The notes under the pieces were generated by a model. The model was not told the DNA's origin and searched no databases. It worked only from the letters and a program-made list of their open reading frames with translations. From NCBI GenBank assembly GCA_011525625.1, contig WYAX01000023.1, positions 62,001 through 126,000 of the forward strand: DNA of 64,000 bases, written 5' to 3'. Both the position numbers and the translations under genes were made by a program. Numbering within the stretch: position 1 is the stretch's first letter; each line of letters begins with the position of its first letter. Below are positions 34,992 to 44,182 of this stretch, one piece after another. The stretch is from Nitrospira defluvii. GTDB lineage: Bacteria; Nitrospirota; Nitrospiria; Nitrospirales; Nitrospiraceae.

Positions 34992-36149
34992 TCACCCGAG
35001 CTCGAAGACCTTCGGATAGTTCGTCAGGTTGCGGCAGCCGTCCTTGGTGACGAGCACCATGTCTTCGATGCGCACGGCGCCCAACCCCGGATAATAGAGC
35101 CCCGGTTCCACCGTCACGACGTGCCCTTCCTGAAGTAAGGAGCCGGTCCGGCTGATGCGCGGCGCCTCGTGGATGTCCAGGCCGACGCCATGCCCGGTGC
35201 CGTGAAAATATCCCTGCATGCGGCCGTTGACCAGGCCGGTCTTATACCCCGCCTTCTCAAACCGATCGCAGATGCCTTGATGGATCACCGCGCCGTCCGC
35301 GCCGTCGCGAATTGTGGTGATCGCCTCCTCCTGTGCGTCTTTGACGGTCTGGTACAGTTTCGTCAATTCCGGCGAGGGCCGTCCACGCACCACCGTGCGC
35401 GACATGTCGGCGAAGTAGCGGGACTCAGCCGAGCGCGGAAACACGTCGAAGATAATGCTGCGGTGCGCCGGCAGGGGCCCGCTACCTTCGTCGTGCGGGT
35501 CGCAGGCCTGCTCCCCGCCTGCCACGATGGTATGTTGCGCCACACAGTCGCATTCCATCAGGGCCACGTTGATCAACTTCTTCACCCGTTCGGAGGTCAA
35601 CACCTCGCCGTCCAACCAGAGCACGTTGTCGCGAATGTCGGCCCGACGGAGACTCGCATGTGCCGCGGCCACCGCGGTTTCAGTCGCCCGTTGCGCCGCT
35701 TCGATGTGGCGGACCTCGTCGTCCGACTTCACCACGCGGCGCTCATAAAACGGTTCGCGTTTCGTGCGGAGCCGATAGCCCAGTTCCTGAAGCCGTTGCG
35801 CATGGAGAAACGGGAAGGTCGGCGGCACCAGAATTTCCCGCAATCCTGCGTCTTGCAGTACCAGATGGACGACATCGACATTGCCGGGATCCTTCACTCC
35901 CATCGATTTCGCGCGCCGTTCCAGGTCGGAATAGGACACCACGCGATCGACGGTGGCCTGGTGTCGCGCGCGGTCGACTTCCAGATCGCTCATGATCATC
36001 AGGCGCTCGCCCTTCACCTCCAGATAAATGAACGGATCGGGCGCGATGAACTTCGTCGCGTAATAGAGATTCGAGTCCGTTTCGCTGGAGGCGATGAAGA
36101 GGGTCGCGCTGGGGCCTGGGGTCTGGTTGTGCTCGGTGGACTGGCTCAT
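34992..36149 (-). CDS. M24 family Xaa-Pro aminopeptidase
   Basis: 385 aa with the creatinase N-terminal domain and a pita-bread catalytic domain. All five dinuclear metal ligands are visible: Asp in IIFDVFPRS, Asp in YFADMSRTVV, His in GTGHGVGLDIHEAPR, Glu in VTVEPGLYYPG and Glu in VRIEDMVLV. Removes N-terminal residues preceding proline, or acts as a related dipeptidase. The ATG at 36149 is chosen; an upstream GTG at 36185 is possible and neither has a strong ribosome site. It sits 80 bp upstream of sdhB on the same strand. Confidence 0.88.
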   Translation of the reverse strand: MSQSTEHNQTPGPSATLFIASSETDSNLYYATKFIAPDPFIYLEVKGERLMIMSDLEVDRARHQATVDRVVSYSDLERRAKSMGVKDPGNVDVVHLVLQDAGLREILVPPTFPFLHAQRLQELGYRLRTKREPFYERRVVKSDDEVRHIEAAQRATETAVAAAHASLRRADIRDNVLWLDGEVLTSERVKKLINVALMECDCVAQHTIVAGGEQACDPHDEGSGPLPAHRSIIFDVFPRSAESRYFADMSRTVVRGRPSPELTKLYQTVKDAQEEAITTIRDGADGAVIHQGICDRFEKAGYKTGLVNGRMQGYFHGTGHGVGLDIHEAPRISRTGSLLQEGHVVTVEPGLYYPGLGAVRIEDMVLVTKDGCRNLTNYPKVFELG

Positions 36150-36200
36150 GAGGTCGACGCGATCAGATGATTCGGATGCTATCACGCGGTCCGGAGGTGG

Positions 36201-39200
36201 TCAAGGCGTGGCGGGCACGCGCGCCGGTGCTTGCGGGATCTCGACCGACGGCGGTGCAGAGGGGGGCGTTTGTATCTCCAACGCCGGATCGAAGAGCGGT
36301 TCCTTTTCTTCTTGCGGCGAAAGAATGTCGATCGGCAGCATGACGGTGTTCTTCAACAGGTCGAACGCGAGTTGTGCGACGCCCGTGAGCCCTGTGGTGA
36401 AGGACTTCATCGGTAGATAGGTCACCTCCGGATCGTCGATCGATCCCTTGACCTGGAACAGCGCCGTCGCCAACCCCTTCCGGTCTCCGGCCATCAGGCG
36501 TCCGAAGAGCGGGATGGATTTCAAAAACTGCGAATAGGAGCCGAACGGACTGACGGCCCAGATCATGTCGAGTTGGTCGGTGGGCATGTCATAACTGCCG
36601 ACTGCGGAGATCTTCAGTACCGGGCTGTCCAGGATGATGTTCTGTGTCTTCACCAGGCCGTTCTGCACCGTCAGGGTGGCACTGGCCCGGTTATACTGGA
36701 GGCCTTCTTTTTCCAGATCGACTTTGCCCTGCAGCACGGCCGGCAAATTCAAAATAGAGAGGATCTTCCAGATCGCGCGTTTCTCGGTTTTCAGGATGTG
36801 CCCGTCCTGCAACACGAGTTCAACCTTTCCATTCAGTGTGGGCAGGAGGCCGTGCGGATTACGTCCGTGCCCGCGTAGCGCGCCCGTGAGTTTCATGTCG
36901 CCGGTCACCGGTTGATCGTTGGCGCCGAGGAGCGGGAGCAAGGCTTCGACGGGAATGCCGGTCATGCGCACCGAGGCTTCCGTTTCCGCAGGCTCGCCCT
37001 TCGGCAGGCGCACCACCATTCGTCCCGCCGCATGACCCGAGCCCGATTGCGTCACGACCCGGTCGAGATCCAACATGCCGTCTTGAATGGTCAGCCGCCC
37101 CGAAAGTCCGCCGAAACGAAGATGTTTGTAGAGGCCCTTTTCAATCGTGGCGGTGGCGCTCACCTGGCTGGTCGAGGCCAGCGTCTCCAAAAATTCCCGA
37201 ATCGGCGACCGGTGGCCTTTCGGAATCAGCAGATCGAGATCCATCTGGGCCGATTCGATTTTCACCGCAACGACCGGCTTCGTCGTCCAGTTTTTTAATG
37301 CGCCGGACAGGCTCACGTCGCTGTCTTTAATGCGGAACGACAATTGTTTGATGTCGGCGATGTGTTTCGAAAACTTTAAGCGTAGGTAGAGGTCTTCGAC
37401 CGAGCCGTCCACACCCTTCAGCGTCATTAAACCGTTGGTCAGGGCCAGCCAACCGCCCGCGCGCCAGTTTCTCCACTGGGCATCCGACCCCTTCACGTCC
37501 ATCGACACTTCGAGATTGCCCGCTTCGAAGCCGCTCCGGTAGACCCATTCCGGCAGGCTGGACACCGACACGGTCCCCGTGGCCAGCGAGGCATCGATGG
37601 AAAACTGGTCGCCGAGGATGATGCGCCCCTTCAACGGCAGCCGTAACGGCGGTACCACGAGTTCGAGGCGCGAGACGACCAGGCCGATGCCTTTGACGGC
37701 GTCGGCGTCGAGTTCCAAGGAGGCCGGTGAGCCATACGGCTTCTCCCCCAGTGTCGGCAGCACGAGTTTCGCGTCGTTCAAGCCGATCTCTCCGCGCAGA
37801 TGCGGTGCGCCTGACGGGCCGGACAACTGCATCTTGGCGCTGACCGTGCCATAGAGCAGGTCGTCGGGAAAGGTGCCGGCCGACAGCATCTGGCGCAGTT
37901 GAGTGGCGTTGCCCTTCGCGCGAATCACGAAATCCTGGAAGACGCTGGGTGTGCCGCCGCCGATCATCCCGTTGAATTGGAGTTGCGCCTCCCCCACATT
38001 GGCCGTGACCTGATCGAACTGCACGCCGCCGGTTTGTGAAAAGATGATCCGCCCTTGCATGGCCGTCAGCCGCTGCGGCAGTGAGGGATTCAAGAGGCTG
38101 ACGTGCTCGGTCAGCACCTCCCCGCCCGCGAAGGTGATGCCGTCCGGCTTGTCCAGCGGACCGACCAGGCGAAACGTCGGATGGGTCTGCCCTTCGATCT
38201 CGCTCGATTGCGCGAGCAGCGAGGTAAGCTTGTCCGCACGAATGGTCTTGGTGAGAAATTTCACCAAATCGGCCGCCGTCATGTCGCCGCCGATGTCCAA
38301 CTCCATCCAGGGCCCGTCGTCCAAGAACGAGACCACGGCTTTTCCGTCGGTAATCTTCAGATTGCCGTAGGCCCCGCTCAGTTTGCCGACACGAATACGT
38401 CCCGGTTCCACCGACACGGTGGCCGAGAGATCCTGGGTCGGCACCAGATCGTTTCCAATGAGGGCCGTGCCTTGCTCGATTTGGAAATCGCCGGTCAGTG
38501 AGAGTTGCGGGCTGGGTGCGGTTGCGCCGGTTAAGGTAGCAGACAGAATCTCCACGGTGCCGCCGAGTTGACGTCGCTCGACCAGTGCCGGCAGCTGCGG
38601 GTGGATCCACTGCGCCGGAATCCGTGCAAAGAGTTGGCGAAGGTCGATCGAGGGCGCAGCGAAGGTGATGGAGAACGTGGGTTGTGTGGTCAGCAGCCCG
38701 GCCATGTTGGCCTTGCCGCTGACGGCCAATTTATCGACGTTGGCGTTGATGTCGGTGAGCACCACGTCGTACCCGGCTACGCCGGGCGCCACACGAATGC
38801 GGCTTTGCAGGCTCGCGCCGCCTTGCAATTGCGGAGGGACCGGCCGGGGACCGAAGAAGTCGGCTGCCTCGCGCAGGCGCAGGTTGGTCGTGTCGATCTC
38901 GCCCTCGAATTGAAACGCGGGATGCACCGAGTAGGGTTCCTCGGCCGCGAGCGACGACGAGGATTCGCTCAGGCTGATCGTACCGGTTAAGGAAAACGAC
39001 GAAGGGGCGTCGGTCGCCGGTAGCGCGGCGGAGATATGCAAATCGCCCTGGGCCTTGCTCGGATAGACCTTGAGGGCCAGTTCGACGGATTCCAGCTTCG
39101 TGGTGCGGACGCCGTCCGGTCGCGCCTCGTCGGTGACGGTGATGTGTCCCTTTTGAATGGTGGCTTCACGGATTTGCAGCAAACGGCTGAACATCTGGTA

Positions 39201-39620
39201 GGCCGATTGATCTTTGGCCGCCGAGGGCAACCCGGCCAACACGTTCCAATGACCGGACCGATTGCGGATCAACGTCACGGTCGGCTCATCGAGAAAGATA
39301 CGTTTGGCCACCACTTGCTTCTTCAGCAGCGGCAGGAGTCGCAGGACGATGTCGATTTCCTTGGCGGTAAACACGACGTGGCTTGGGTCGTCGTGGCCGT
39401 AGACGCCGACGTTGCTGAGTTCGAGGCGGAGGCTGGGGAGCACCACCAGCTTGACGCGATCGACTTCGATCTTGCGGCGGAGGCTGGTTTCGAGTTGCTG
39501 AAGAAAAAAGTTTTTGAGGATATCGACGCCGAACAGCTCGCGCGAATACAGGAGGAGGAGCACACCCACCACCACCAGGCCGAGCAGCGACAACACCACC
39601 GTGCGGGGACGAACCCTCAC
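36201..39620 (-). CDS. Large AsmA-like/DUF748-type envelope protein
   Basis: About 1139 aa from the GTG at 39620, which has GGAGG just upstream (an open start at 39698 would add 26 residues). One N-terminal membrane segment (VVLSLLGLVVVGVLLLLYS), then a long repetitive beta-rich periplasmic body. AsmA-type N-terminal pattern: LKNFFLQQLETSLRRKIEVDRVKL with LRLELSNVGV; C-terminal AsmA_2-like TGDMKLTGALRGHG and VQNGLVKTQNIILDSPVLKISAVGSYD. Family knowledge: AsmA/TamB/YhdP proteins form hydrophobic grooves for phospholipid transport to the outer membrane. The tail is Pro-rich. Confidence 0.8.
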   Translation of the reverse strand: MRVRPRTVVLSLLGLVVVGVLLLLYSRELFGVDILKNFFLQQLETSLRRKIEVDRVKLVVLPSLRLELSNVGVYGHDDPSHVVFTAKEIDIVLRLLPLLKKQVVAKRIFLDEPTVTLIRNRSGHWNVLAGLPSAAKDQSAYQMFSRLLQIREATIQKGHITVTDEARPDGVRTTKLESVELALKVYPSKAQGDLHISAALPATDAPSSFSLTGTISLSESSSSLAAEEPYSVHPAFQFEGEIDTTNLRLREAADFFGPRPVPPQLQGGASLQSRIRVAPGVAGYDVVLTDINANVDKLAVSGKANMAGLLTTQPTFSITFAAPSIDLRQLFARIPAQWIHPQLPALVERRQLGGTVEILSATLTGATAPSPQLSLTGDFQIEQGTALIGNDLVPTQDLSATVSVEPGRIRVGKLSGAYGNLKITDGKAVVSFLDDGPWMELDIGGDMTAADLVKFLTKTIRADKLTSLLAQSSEIEGQTHPTFRLVGPLDKPDGITFAGGEVLTEHVSLLNPSLPQRLTAMQGRIIFSQTGGVQFDQVTANVGEAQLQFNGMIGGGTPSVFQDFVIRAKGNATQLRQMLSAGTFPDDLLYGTVSAKMQLSGPSGAPHLRGEIGLNDAKLVLPTLGEKPYGSPASLELDADAVKGIGLVVSRLELVVPPLRLPLKGRIILGDQFSIDASLATGTVSVSSLPEWVYRSGFEAGNLEVSMDVKGSDAQWRNWRAGGWLALTNGLMTLKGVDGSVEDLYLRLKFSKHIADIKQLSFRIKDSDVSLSGALKNWTTKPVVAVKIESAQMDLDLLIPKGHRSPIREFLETLASTSQVSATATIEKGLYKHLRFGGLSGRLTIQDGMLDLDRVVTQSGSGHAAGRMVVRLPKGEPAETEASVRMTGIPVEALLPLLGANDQPVTGDMKLTGALRGHGRNPHGLLPTLNGKVELVLQDGHILKTEKRAIWKILSILNLPAVLQGKVDLEKEGLQYNRASATLTVQNGLVKTQNIILDSPVLKISAVGSYDMPTDQLDMIWAVSPFGSYSQFLKSIPLFGRLMAGDRKGLATALFQVKGSIDDPEVTYLPMKSFTTGLTGVAQLAFDLLKNTVMLPIDILSPQEEKEPLFDPALEIQTPPSAPPSVEIPQAPARVPATP

Positions 39621-39690
39621 TCCACCTCCAGGTACGTAGCTCAAAAGCGCAGTGTACTGGATGCGCCGACGTGAAATCCATACGGCGCGT

Positions 39691-39722
39691 GCCTCCACGC
39701 CTCACCTTTCACGGTTCACGTC
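39691..39722 (-). repeat. CGTGAAAC-family repeat copy
   Basis: The minus strand contains GACGTGAACCGTGAAAGGTG, closely matching the arm of the inverted repeat at 61035-61066. It lies between the divergent AsmA-like and MFS genes. Confidence 0.45.
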
Positions 39723-39782
39723 CTGCGTGGACGGGTCTATAATGCGCCGGCCGCCGAACGGCGGACACCGGGGGAATCACGA

Positions 39783-41027
39783 GTGGGCGATGACACAGCG
39801 ATGACACGACCGCGTTGGGGCATTCTCGCCCTGCTGTTTACGATCAGCGCGGTGACCTACATGGACCGGGTCAACATTTCCGTCACGGCCCGGCAAATGA
39901 TGCCTGCCTACGGCCTCACCGATCAGGACATGGGTTACGTGTTCTCGGCCTTCGTGTTCGGGTATGCGCTCTGCCAGATCCCGGGAGGCCGCCTGGGCGA
40001 TCGTTGGGGGGCGCGGGTGGTGTTAGCCTGCGCCCTGGTCTGGTGGTCGCTCTGTACGGTGTTGACCGCCGTGGTCGCCACCCTGCCCGTGGCGGGCCTG
40101 GTCGGTACCGTGGGTGCGCTGGTGATTGCGCGCTTCCTGCTCGGGGTCGGCGAATCGGTCGCCCTGCCGAATTTCAATCGCGCCGTGGCCGACTGGATGC
40201 CGCCGGGCCGACGGGGGCTGGGCATCGGCATTGCCATCGGCGGTATCGGTGTCGGGGCGGCCATCACCCCTCCCCTGGCCTCCTGGGTCATGGTGAACTA
40301 TCGGTGGCAGTCGGTGTTTTATCTCTCGGCCCTCATCGGCCTGATGGTCGCGATCCTCTGGGTGTTCTGCTCGCAAGATCGACGGAACGGCGGCGTGGCG
40401 AAGGCACAGACGACCCCGGCCCCGATTCCCTGGCGGCGGATCCTCCGGTCCCGGTCGCTCTGGTGGCTCGTCGCGAGTTATGCCTGCCTCGGCTACGTGG
40501 CCTACATCTATATGAGCTGGTTTTATCTCTACCTGGTGAATGTGCGCGGGATCGATTTGTTGCGCGGCGGCTGGCTGGCGGCGGGACCCTTTCTCGCCAT
40601 TCTGCTCTTCTGCCCCTTCGGCGGATGGATGACGGACAAGCTCGTGCCGACCGTGGGTCTGCGCAAGGCCCGGCTCTCCATCGGCATGCTCGGGATGGCG
40701 TTGGCCGGCGGACTCATTGCCATCGGGGCCTGGGTGGAGTCGCAGAGCATGGCCATCGTCTGCCTCTCACTCGGCGCCGGGTGGTTGTATTTCACCGTGG
40801 GGGCCTATTGGAGCGTCACGACGGATCTCTCCAAAACCCACGCGGGGACCTTGTCGGGTGTGATGAATACGGGAGCCAACGTGGGCGGCGTGATTTCGCC
40901 GAGCCTTACGCCCTGGCTGGCCGATCACTGGGGGTGGACGGCGTCGTTGCTGGTCGCCGCCGGTATCGCCCTCTGCGGCGGGCTCATGTGGATGAAGGTC
41001 GATCCGACGGAGAGGGTGAGGGAGTAA
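39783..41027 (+). CDS. MFS transporter, anion:cation symporter (ACS)-like
   Basis: 414 aa with 12 predicted membrane helices. TM1 region ends YMDRVNISVTA, a signature of hexuronate/phthalate-type ACS carriers; the loop 2-3 motif is GRLGDRWGARVV and TM5 contains the G-rich GIGIAIGGIGVGAAITPPL. Start: GTG at 39783 with GGGGGA upstream; an ATG at 39801 is possible. Substrate unknown (organic anion likely). Its 3' ~150 bp recurs as two decayed copies at 41685-41830 and 43087-43251. Confidence 0.85.
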   Translation: MGDDTAMTRPRWGILALLFTISAVTYMDRVNISVTARQMMPAYGLTDQDMGYVFSAFVFGYALCQIPGGRLGDRWGARVVLACALVWWSLCTVLTAVVATLPVAGLVGTVGALVIARFLLGVGESVALPNFNRAVADWMPPGRRGLGIGIAIGGIGVGAAITPPLASWVMVNYRWQSVFYLSALIGLMVAILWVFCSQDRRNGGVAKAQTTPAPIPWRRILRSRSLWWLVASYACLGYVAYIYMSWFYLYLVNVRGIDLLRGGWLAAGPFLAILLFCPFGGWMTDKLVPTVGLRKARLSIGMLGMALAGGLIAIGAWVESQSMAIVCLSLGAGWLYFTVGAYWSVTTDLSKTHAGTLSGVMNTGANVGGVISPSLTPWLADHWGWTASLLVAAGIALCGGLMWMKVDPTERVRE

Positions 41028-41042
41028 GGTGGGGGTGAATCC

Positions 41043-41070
41043 TTGACAGAGCTGGTAGCACCAATGTAAT
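41043..41070 (+). promoter_or_regulatory. Promoter and palindromic operator of the mazEF-like module
   Basis: TTGACA (41043-41048), 16 bases, TGTAAT (41065-41070). The -10 lies inside the perfect palindrome TGTAATTACA (41065-41074), a plausible autoregulation site for the antitoxin. Confidence 0.6.
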
Positions 41071-41107
41071 TACACCAGAGTTCAGCGAGACAGCGGAGAA
41101 CATCGCC

Positions 41108-41362
41108 ATGAAAGCTCGGGTCGTGCGAATCGGCAACTCCCAGGGCATCCGGATTCCGAAATCTGTCATCGAGCAGTGTCATCTGCACGGAGACGTCGAT
41201 CTGGAGATTCAGCACGGACAATTGGTTATTCGCGCGGCATCCAAACCCCGAGCCGGTTGGCATCAAGCCTTTGAGCAGATGCATCGCCAGGGGGACGATC
41301 ACCTGCTGGATCAGGAATCTGCAGCAGTGTCCGCATGGGATCGGAGCGAATGGACATGGTAG
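41108..41362 (+). CDS. MazE/AbrB-type antitoxin
   Basis: 84 aa. N-terminal SpoVT/AbrB swapped-hairpin DNA-binding domain: ARVVRIGNSQGIRIPKSVIEQ, LEIQHGQLVIRAA. The C-terminal acidic/aromatic tail (HQAFEQMHRQGDDHLLDQE, SAWDRSEWTW) would neutralise the toxin. GGAG lies nine bases before the ATG. It overlaps the toxin gene, as usual for TA pairs, and carries its own promoter with a palindromic operator. Confidence 0.85.
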   Translation: MKARVVRIGNSQGIRIPKSVIEQCHLHGDVDLEIQHGQLVIRAASKPRAGWHQAFEQMHRQGDDHLLDQESAAVSAWDRSEWTW

Positions 41363-41679
41363 TGTCTCGCTTCGATGTTTTTCTCGTGCGCCTCGATCCA
41401 ACGCAAGGACGTGAGATCTGCAAGACCCGTCCCTGTCTCATCATTTCCCCGGACGAAATGAATCGACACATCGACACGGTCATCATCGCTCCCATGACGA
41501 CGAAAGGCCGACCCTACCCGACTCGTGTCTCGCTTCGATTCAAAGGGAAGTCCGGGCAAGTCGTCTTGGATCACATTCGGACGGTGGACAAAAGTCGTTT
41601 GGTCAAGCGCGTAGGAACGGTCACTGACGCGACACGCACACAGGTACTGACTCTGCTCGCCGAACTCTTTGCCCCGTAA
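41356..41679 (+). CDS. MazF/PemK-type mRNA interferase toxin
   Basis: 107 aa from the ATG at 41356 (GGAG nine bases upstream); ATGs at 41350 and 41335 are alternatives. SH3-like PemK fold: FDVFLVRLDPTQGREICKTRPCLIISPDE (including the RP motif of the active site), TVIIAPMTTKGR, VVLDHIRTVDKSRLVKRVG with the conserved Thr/Asp region. Ribosome-independent RNase that cleaves at short sequences. It overlaps its antitoxin and is bracketed by the intact MFS 3' end and a decayed copy of it. Confidence 0.87.
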   Translation: MVVSRFDVFLVRLDPTQGREICKTRPCLIISPDEMNRHIDTVIIAPMTTKGRPYPTRVSLRFKGKSGQVVLDHIRTVDKSRLVKRVGTVTDATRTQVLTLLAELFAP

Positions 41680-41684
41680 CCCTT

Positions 41685-41830
41685 CGACGGTCCCATTTCT
41701 CCAAGCCTCACACCCTGGCTGGCCGATCACTGAGGCTGGCCGGCGTCGTTGCTGGTCGCGGCCGGCATCGCTCTTCGCGGAGGGCTCATGTGGATGAACG
41801 TCGATCCGACGGAGGGGGGAATGAGGGAGC
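41685..41830 (+). pseudogene. Decayed copy B of the MFS transporter 3' end
   Basis: About 145 bp matching 40884-41027 at most positions, e.g. the shared CTGGCTGGCCGATCACTG and GGGCTCATGTGGATGAA. The MFS frame is broken: a TGG codon is TGA after GATCAC, and the original stop context is lost. It starts directly after the toxin stop. Confidence 0.85.
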
Positions 41831-41880
41831 AAAAGCAGCGAAGCTGAAAGTGATCACGAATAGGGCCTATCCTTCACCAT

Positions 41881-43020
41881 TCACTCCTGACCCTCGTCTT
41901 CTTGTCGTGTTTTCCGTCCCTCGAGGAATAGATCCCGATAGCGGCTCGGCTGGCTGCGCCAATATTGTTTCGGTGCGCTGACCTGACCTCCCAGATGGGC
42001 GGCGGCGTGCCAAGGCCAGCGCGGATCATAGAGAAGAGCGCGCGCCAGGGCGATCATGTCCGCATCGCCGTTGCTCACGATTCTTTCGGCTTGGTCGTAG
42101 TCCGTGATGAGACCGACCGCAATCACCGGCATGGATACCGCCTGTTTCACCGTACGAGCAAGGGGCACCTGGTAGCCGGGGCCGACAGGAATCTGTTGCC
42201 GAGGATCGAGCCCGCCGCTGCTGATATGGATGGCCGCACAGCCGCGTGACTCCAGGGCCTTGGCAAATACGATGGTCTGCTCGATGTCCCAGCCGCCCTC
42301 TACCCAGTCGGTGCCTGATACCCGCACCGTCACAGGCCGATCAGACCGGAACGCGGCCCGGACCGCATCAAACACTTCAAGCGGAAACCGCATGCGATGT
42401 TCGAGGTGCCCGCCATACTCGTCTTCCCGGCGGTTCGAAAGCGGCGAGAGGAACTCGTGGAGCAAGTACCCATGAGCGACGTGAATCTGCACGCCGTCGA
42501 GGCCGAGCCGCCCGGCGCGCCGGGCCGAAGCGGCGAACGATTCGCGAATGCGCGTCATGGCCGTGCGATCCAAGGCTACCGGCGGATGCTCGCCTTGCGC
42601 AAACGGGATTGGCGAAGGAGCGACCGTCTGCCACCCATGCTCGTGGTGGGGAGGAAATTGTGTTCCCCCTTTCCAGGGCACCTCGGTCGAGGCTTTTCGG
42701 CCTGCATGGGCCAGCTGGATGACGACCGGAATATCCGACCAGCGGCGGATGCTCTCGATCGTGTGTGCCATGGCTGCTTCAGTGGCATCGTTCCAGAGGC
42801 CGGTATCGGCGTAGGTGATGCGTCCTTCCGGCTCAACAGCTGTAGCTTCGATCGTCAGGGCCGCCGCTCCCGAGAGGGCGAGGTGGCCGAGGTGAATCAG
42901 GTGCCAATCGGTCATGTGCCCATTGACCGCCGAGTACTGGCACATCGGCGCAATGACGATCCGGTTGTCGAGCGTGAGTCCGCCGATGTGTATGGGTTCG
43001 AATAACTTCGGAGCTGGCAT
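41881..43020 (-). CDS. NADH:flavin oxidoreductase, Old Yellow Enzyme family (YqjM-like)
   Basis: 379 aa TIM-barrel FMN protein that reduces activated alkenes with NAD(P)H. Signatures: IVIAPMCQYSA (Cys that tunes flavin in the YqjM class), WHLIHLGHLALSGAAALTIEATAV, VIQLAHAGRKAS (His for substrate binding), DGVQIHVAHGYLLHEFLSPLSNRR, and VRVSGTDWVEGGWD. The frame extends upstream to 43089, but MPAPKLFEPIHIGGL is the family N-terminus. It lies between the two decayed MFS 3'-end copies, suggesting acquisition as a cassette. Confidence 0.9.
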   Translation of the reverse strand: MPAPKLFEPIHIGGLTLDNRIVIAPMCQYSAVNGHMTDWHLIHLGHLALSGAAALTIEATAVEPEGRITYADTGLWNDATEAAMAHTIESIRRWSDIPVVIQLAHAGRKASTEVPWKGGTQFPPHHEHGWQTVAPSPIPFAQGEHPPVALDRTAMTRIRESFAASARRAGRLGLDGVQIHVAHGYLLHEFLSPLSNRREDEYGGHLEHRMRFPLEVFDAVRAAFRSDRPVTVRVSGTDWVEGGWDIEQTIVFAKALESRGCAAIHISSGGLDPRQQIPVGPGYQVPLARTVKQAVSMPVIAVGLITDYDQAERIVSNGDADMIALARALLYDPRWPWHAAAHLGGQVSAPKQYWRSQPSRYRDLFLEGRKTRQEDEGQE

Positions 43021-43086
43021 GGGGCACTGTCTTAGCAGGTGTTCGAGCGAGAAGAAAGGGGGGAATGGAACCCGAACCACCCCGGA

Positions 43087-43251
43087 CATGATGAACAGGA
43101 GCTCAATATAGGCGGCGTGATTTCGCGAGCCTCACGCCCCGGCTCGCCGATCACTGGGGCTGGACGGCGTCGCTGCTGGTGGCTGCGGCCTCGCGCTCTG
43201 CGGCGGGCTCATGTGGATGAAGGTCGATTCGACGGAAGGGTGAGGGAGTGA
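43087..43251 (+). pseudogene. Decayed copy C of the MFS transporter 3' end
   Basis: About 165 bp matching 40857-41027: shared GGCGGCGTGATTTCG, GCGGCGGGCTCATGTGGATG and GGGTGAGGGAGT. Frameshifting deletions (after GATTTCG and in the run corresponding to GCCGCCGG) destroy the frame. It overlaps the upstream extension of the OYE frame. Confidence 0.85.
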
Positions 43252-43359
43252 AGGGAGATCAAGACCAGTCGCACGCTTGCGGGGTATTGCCGTGAAGAGG
43301 CGCTGGCCACAAAGGTCCCGGTGGTGTTTCCGGGCCCGAGGGTACGGTCCGATACTCGG
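43252..43359. other. Intergenic remainder after MFS copy C
   Basis: The gap 43021-43359 (339 bp) is mostly MFS copy C; I see nothing recognisable in the last ~110 bp. Confidence 0.5.
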
Positions 43360-44088
43360 TCAGGTCGCCCCGCAACACTTCTTATATTTGCTGCCGCTGC
43401 CACAGGGACAGGGATCGTTGCGTCCGATTTTCAGGCCGGTTGCCGGTGTAGGGCTGAGATCGCCCGCTTCATACCGTGCCTGATAGATTGCGCGACCGAG
43501 GTGCACATAGTCACCCAATGCGTCATGAAAGATCTCGAGCACGGTTCCGGCCAACTGCGCGAGGCTTGTGCCTGCCCTGCCTTCTTCATGATAGGCCCTG
43601 GCCAGGGTGGGAGAGGAAAAAAAGGTCAGCGTCATCAGCGCGGCTCCCAGCGCTTCATCGAGTTCCTCCGGGGTGTATTCGTCCCAGTATTCCACCAGGT
43701 AGTCATGGCCCATGCCGAACCCCTGTGCCCAATGGCTCAGAGGCGCATCGGGCTCCAGATTGTCGAGTGGGTTCGACCGAATATCGCAGCCAGGCGGAAG
43801 CGTGGCATGCTCGGCAGCATGCTGTCGTAGACAGTCGTTATAGAGTCCCATCATGGCCTGAAGCACCTGCGCTGCCTCGGCGTGCGTGTCGTAGCCGGCG
43901 TCATGATCATCGAACACCATCGGTATCCATTCCGATGGCGGGATCGGTTCCGGCCCGTTCGCGAGGCTGAACAGAAATCCTGCCGACTGCGCATATGTCA
44001 GCGTGCCGGCCGGACGCTGCGGCGAGGCCAAAAAGTCCTGCAAGAGGGCGGCCTGAGCTGCCGTGAATGGAGGGATCATTGAGGACAT
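43360..44088 (-). CDS. UPF0149 (YecA-like) protein with C-terminal SEC-C motif
   Basis: 242 aa. The N-terminal ~190 residues follow the UPF0149 helical pattern ([66 protein letters not shown]). The C-terminus carries a zinc-binding SEC-C motif, [17 protein letters not shown], as in SecA and many YecA proteins. The role is unclear; SEC-C may mediate ribosome or SecB-type contacts. It starts at 44088 with a second ATG at 44079. It marks the border between the MFS-repeat region and the restriction operon. Confidence 0.85.
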   Translation of the reverse strand: MSSMIPPFTAAQAALLQDFLASPQRPAGTLTYAQSAGFLFSLANGPEPIPPSEWIPMVFDDHDAGYDTHAEAAQVLQAMMGLYNDCLRQHAAEHATLPPGCDIRSNPLDNLEPDAPLSHWAQGFGMGHDYLVEYWDEYTPEELDEALGAALMTLTFFSSPTLARAYHEEGRAGTSLAQLAGTVLEIFHDALGDYVHLGRAIYQARYEAGDLSPTPATGLKIGRNDPCPCGSGSKYKKCCGAT

Positions 44089-44182
44089 GGCGCAATCACA
44101 AATCCAATGTATCCCGGATGGAAGCGGGAGGGTGGTGATGGGGCAGACCGTTGAACCGGTTGGGATCCTGCCCTCCTCTCAC

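Noticed and set aside
39815..41038. Second plus-strand frame overlapping the MFS gene
   Set aside because: Arg/Pro/Gly-rich out-of-frame translation; the MFS frame has 12 helices and family motifs.
43039..43251. Possible small gene upstream of the SEC-C gene
   Set aside because: The sequence is a frameshifted remnant of the MFS 3' end, not a gene.
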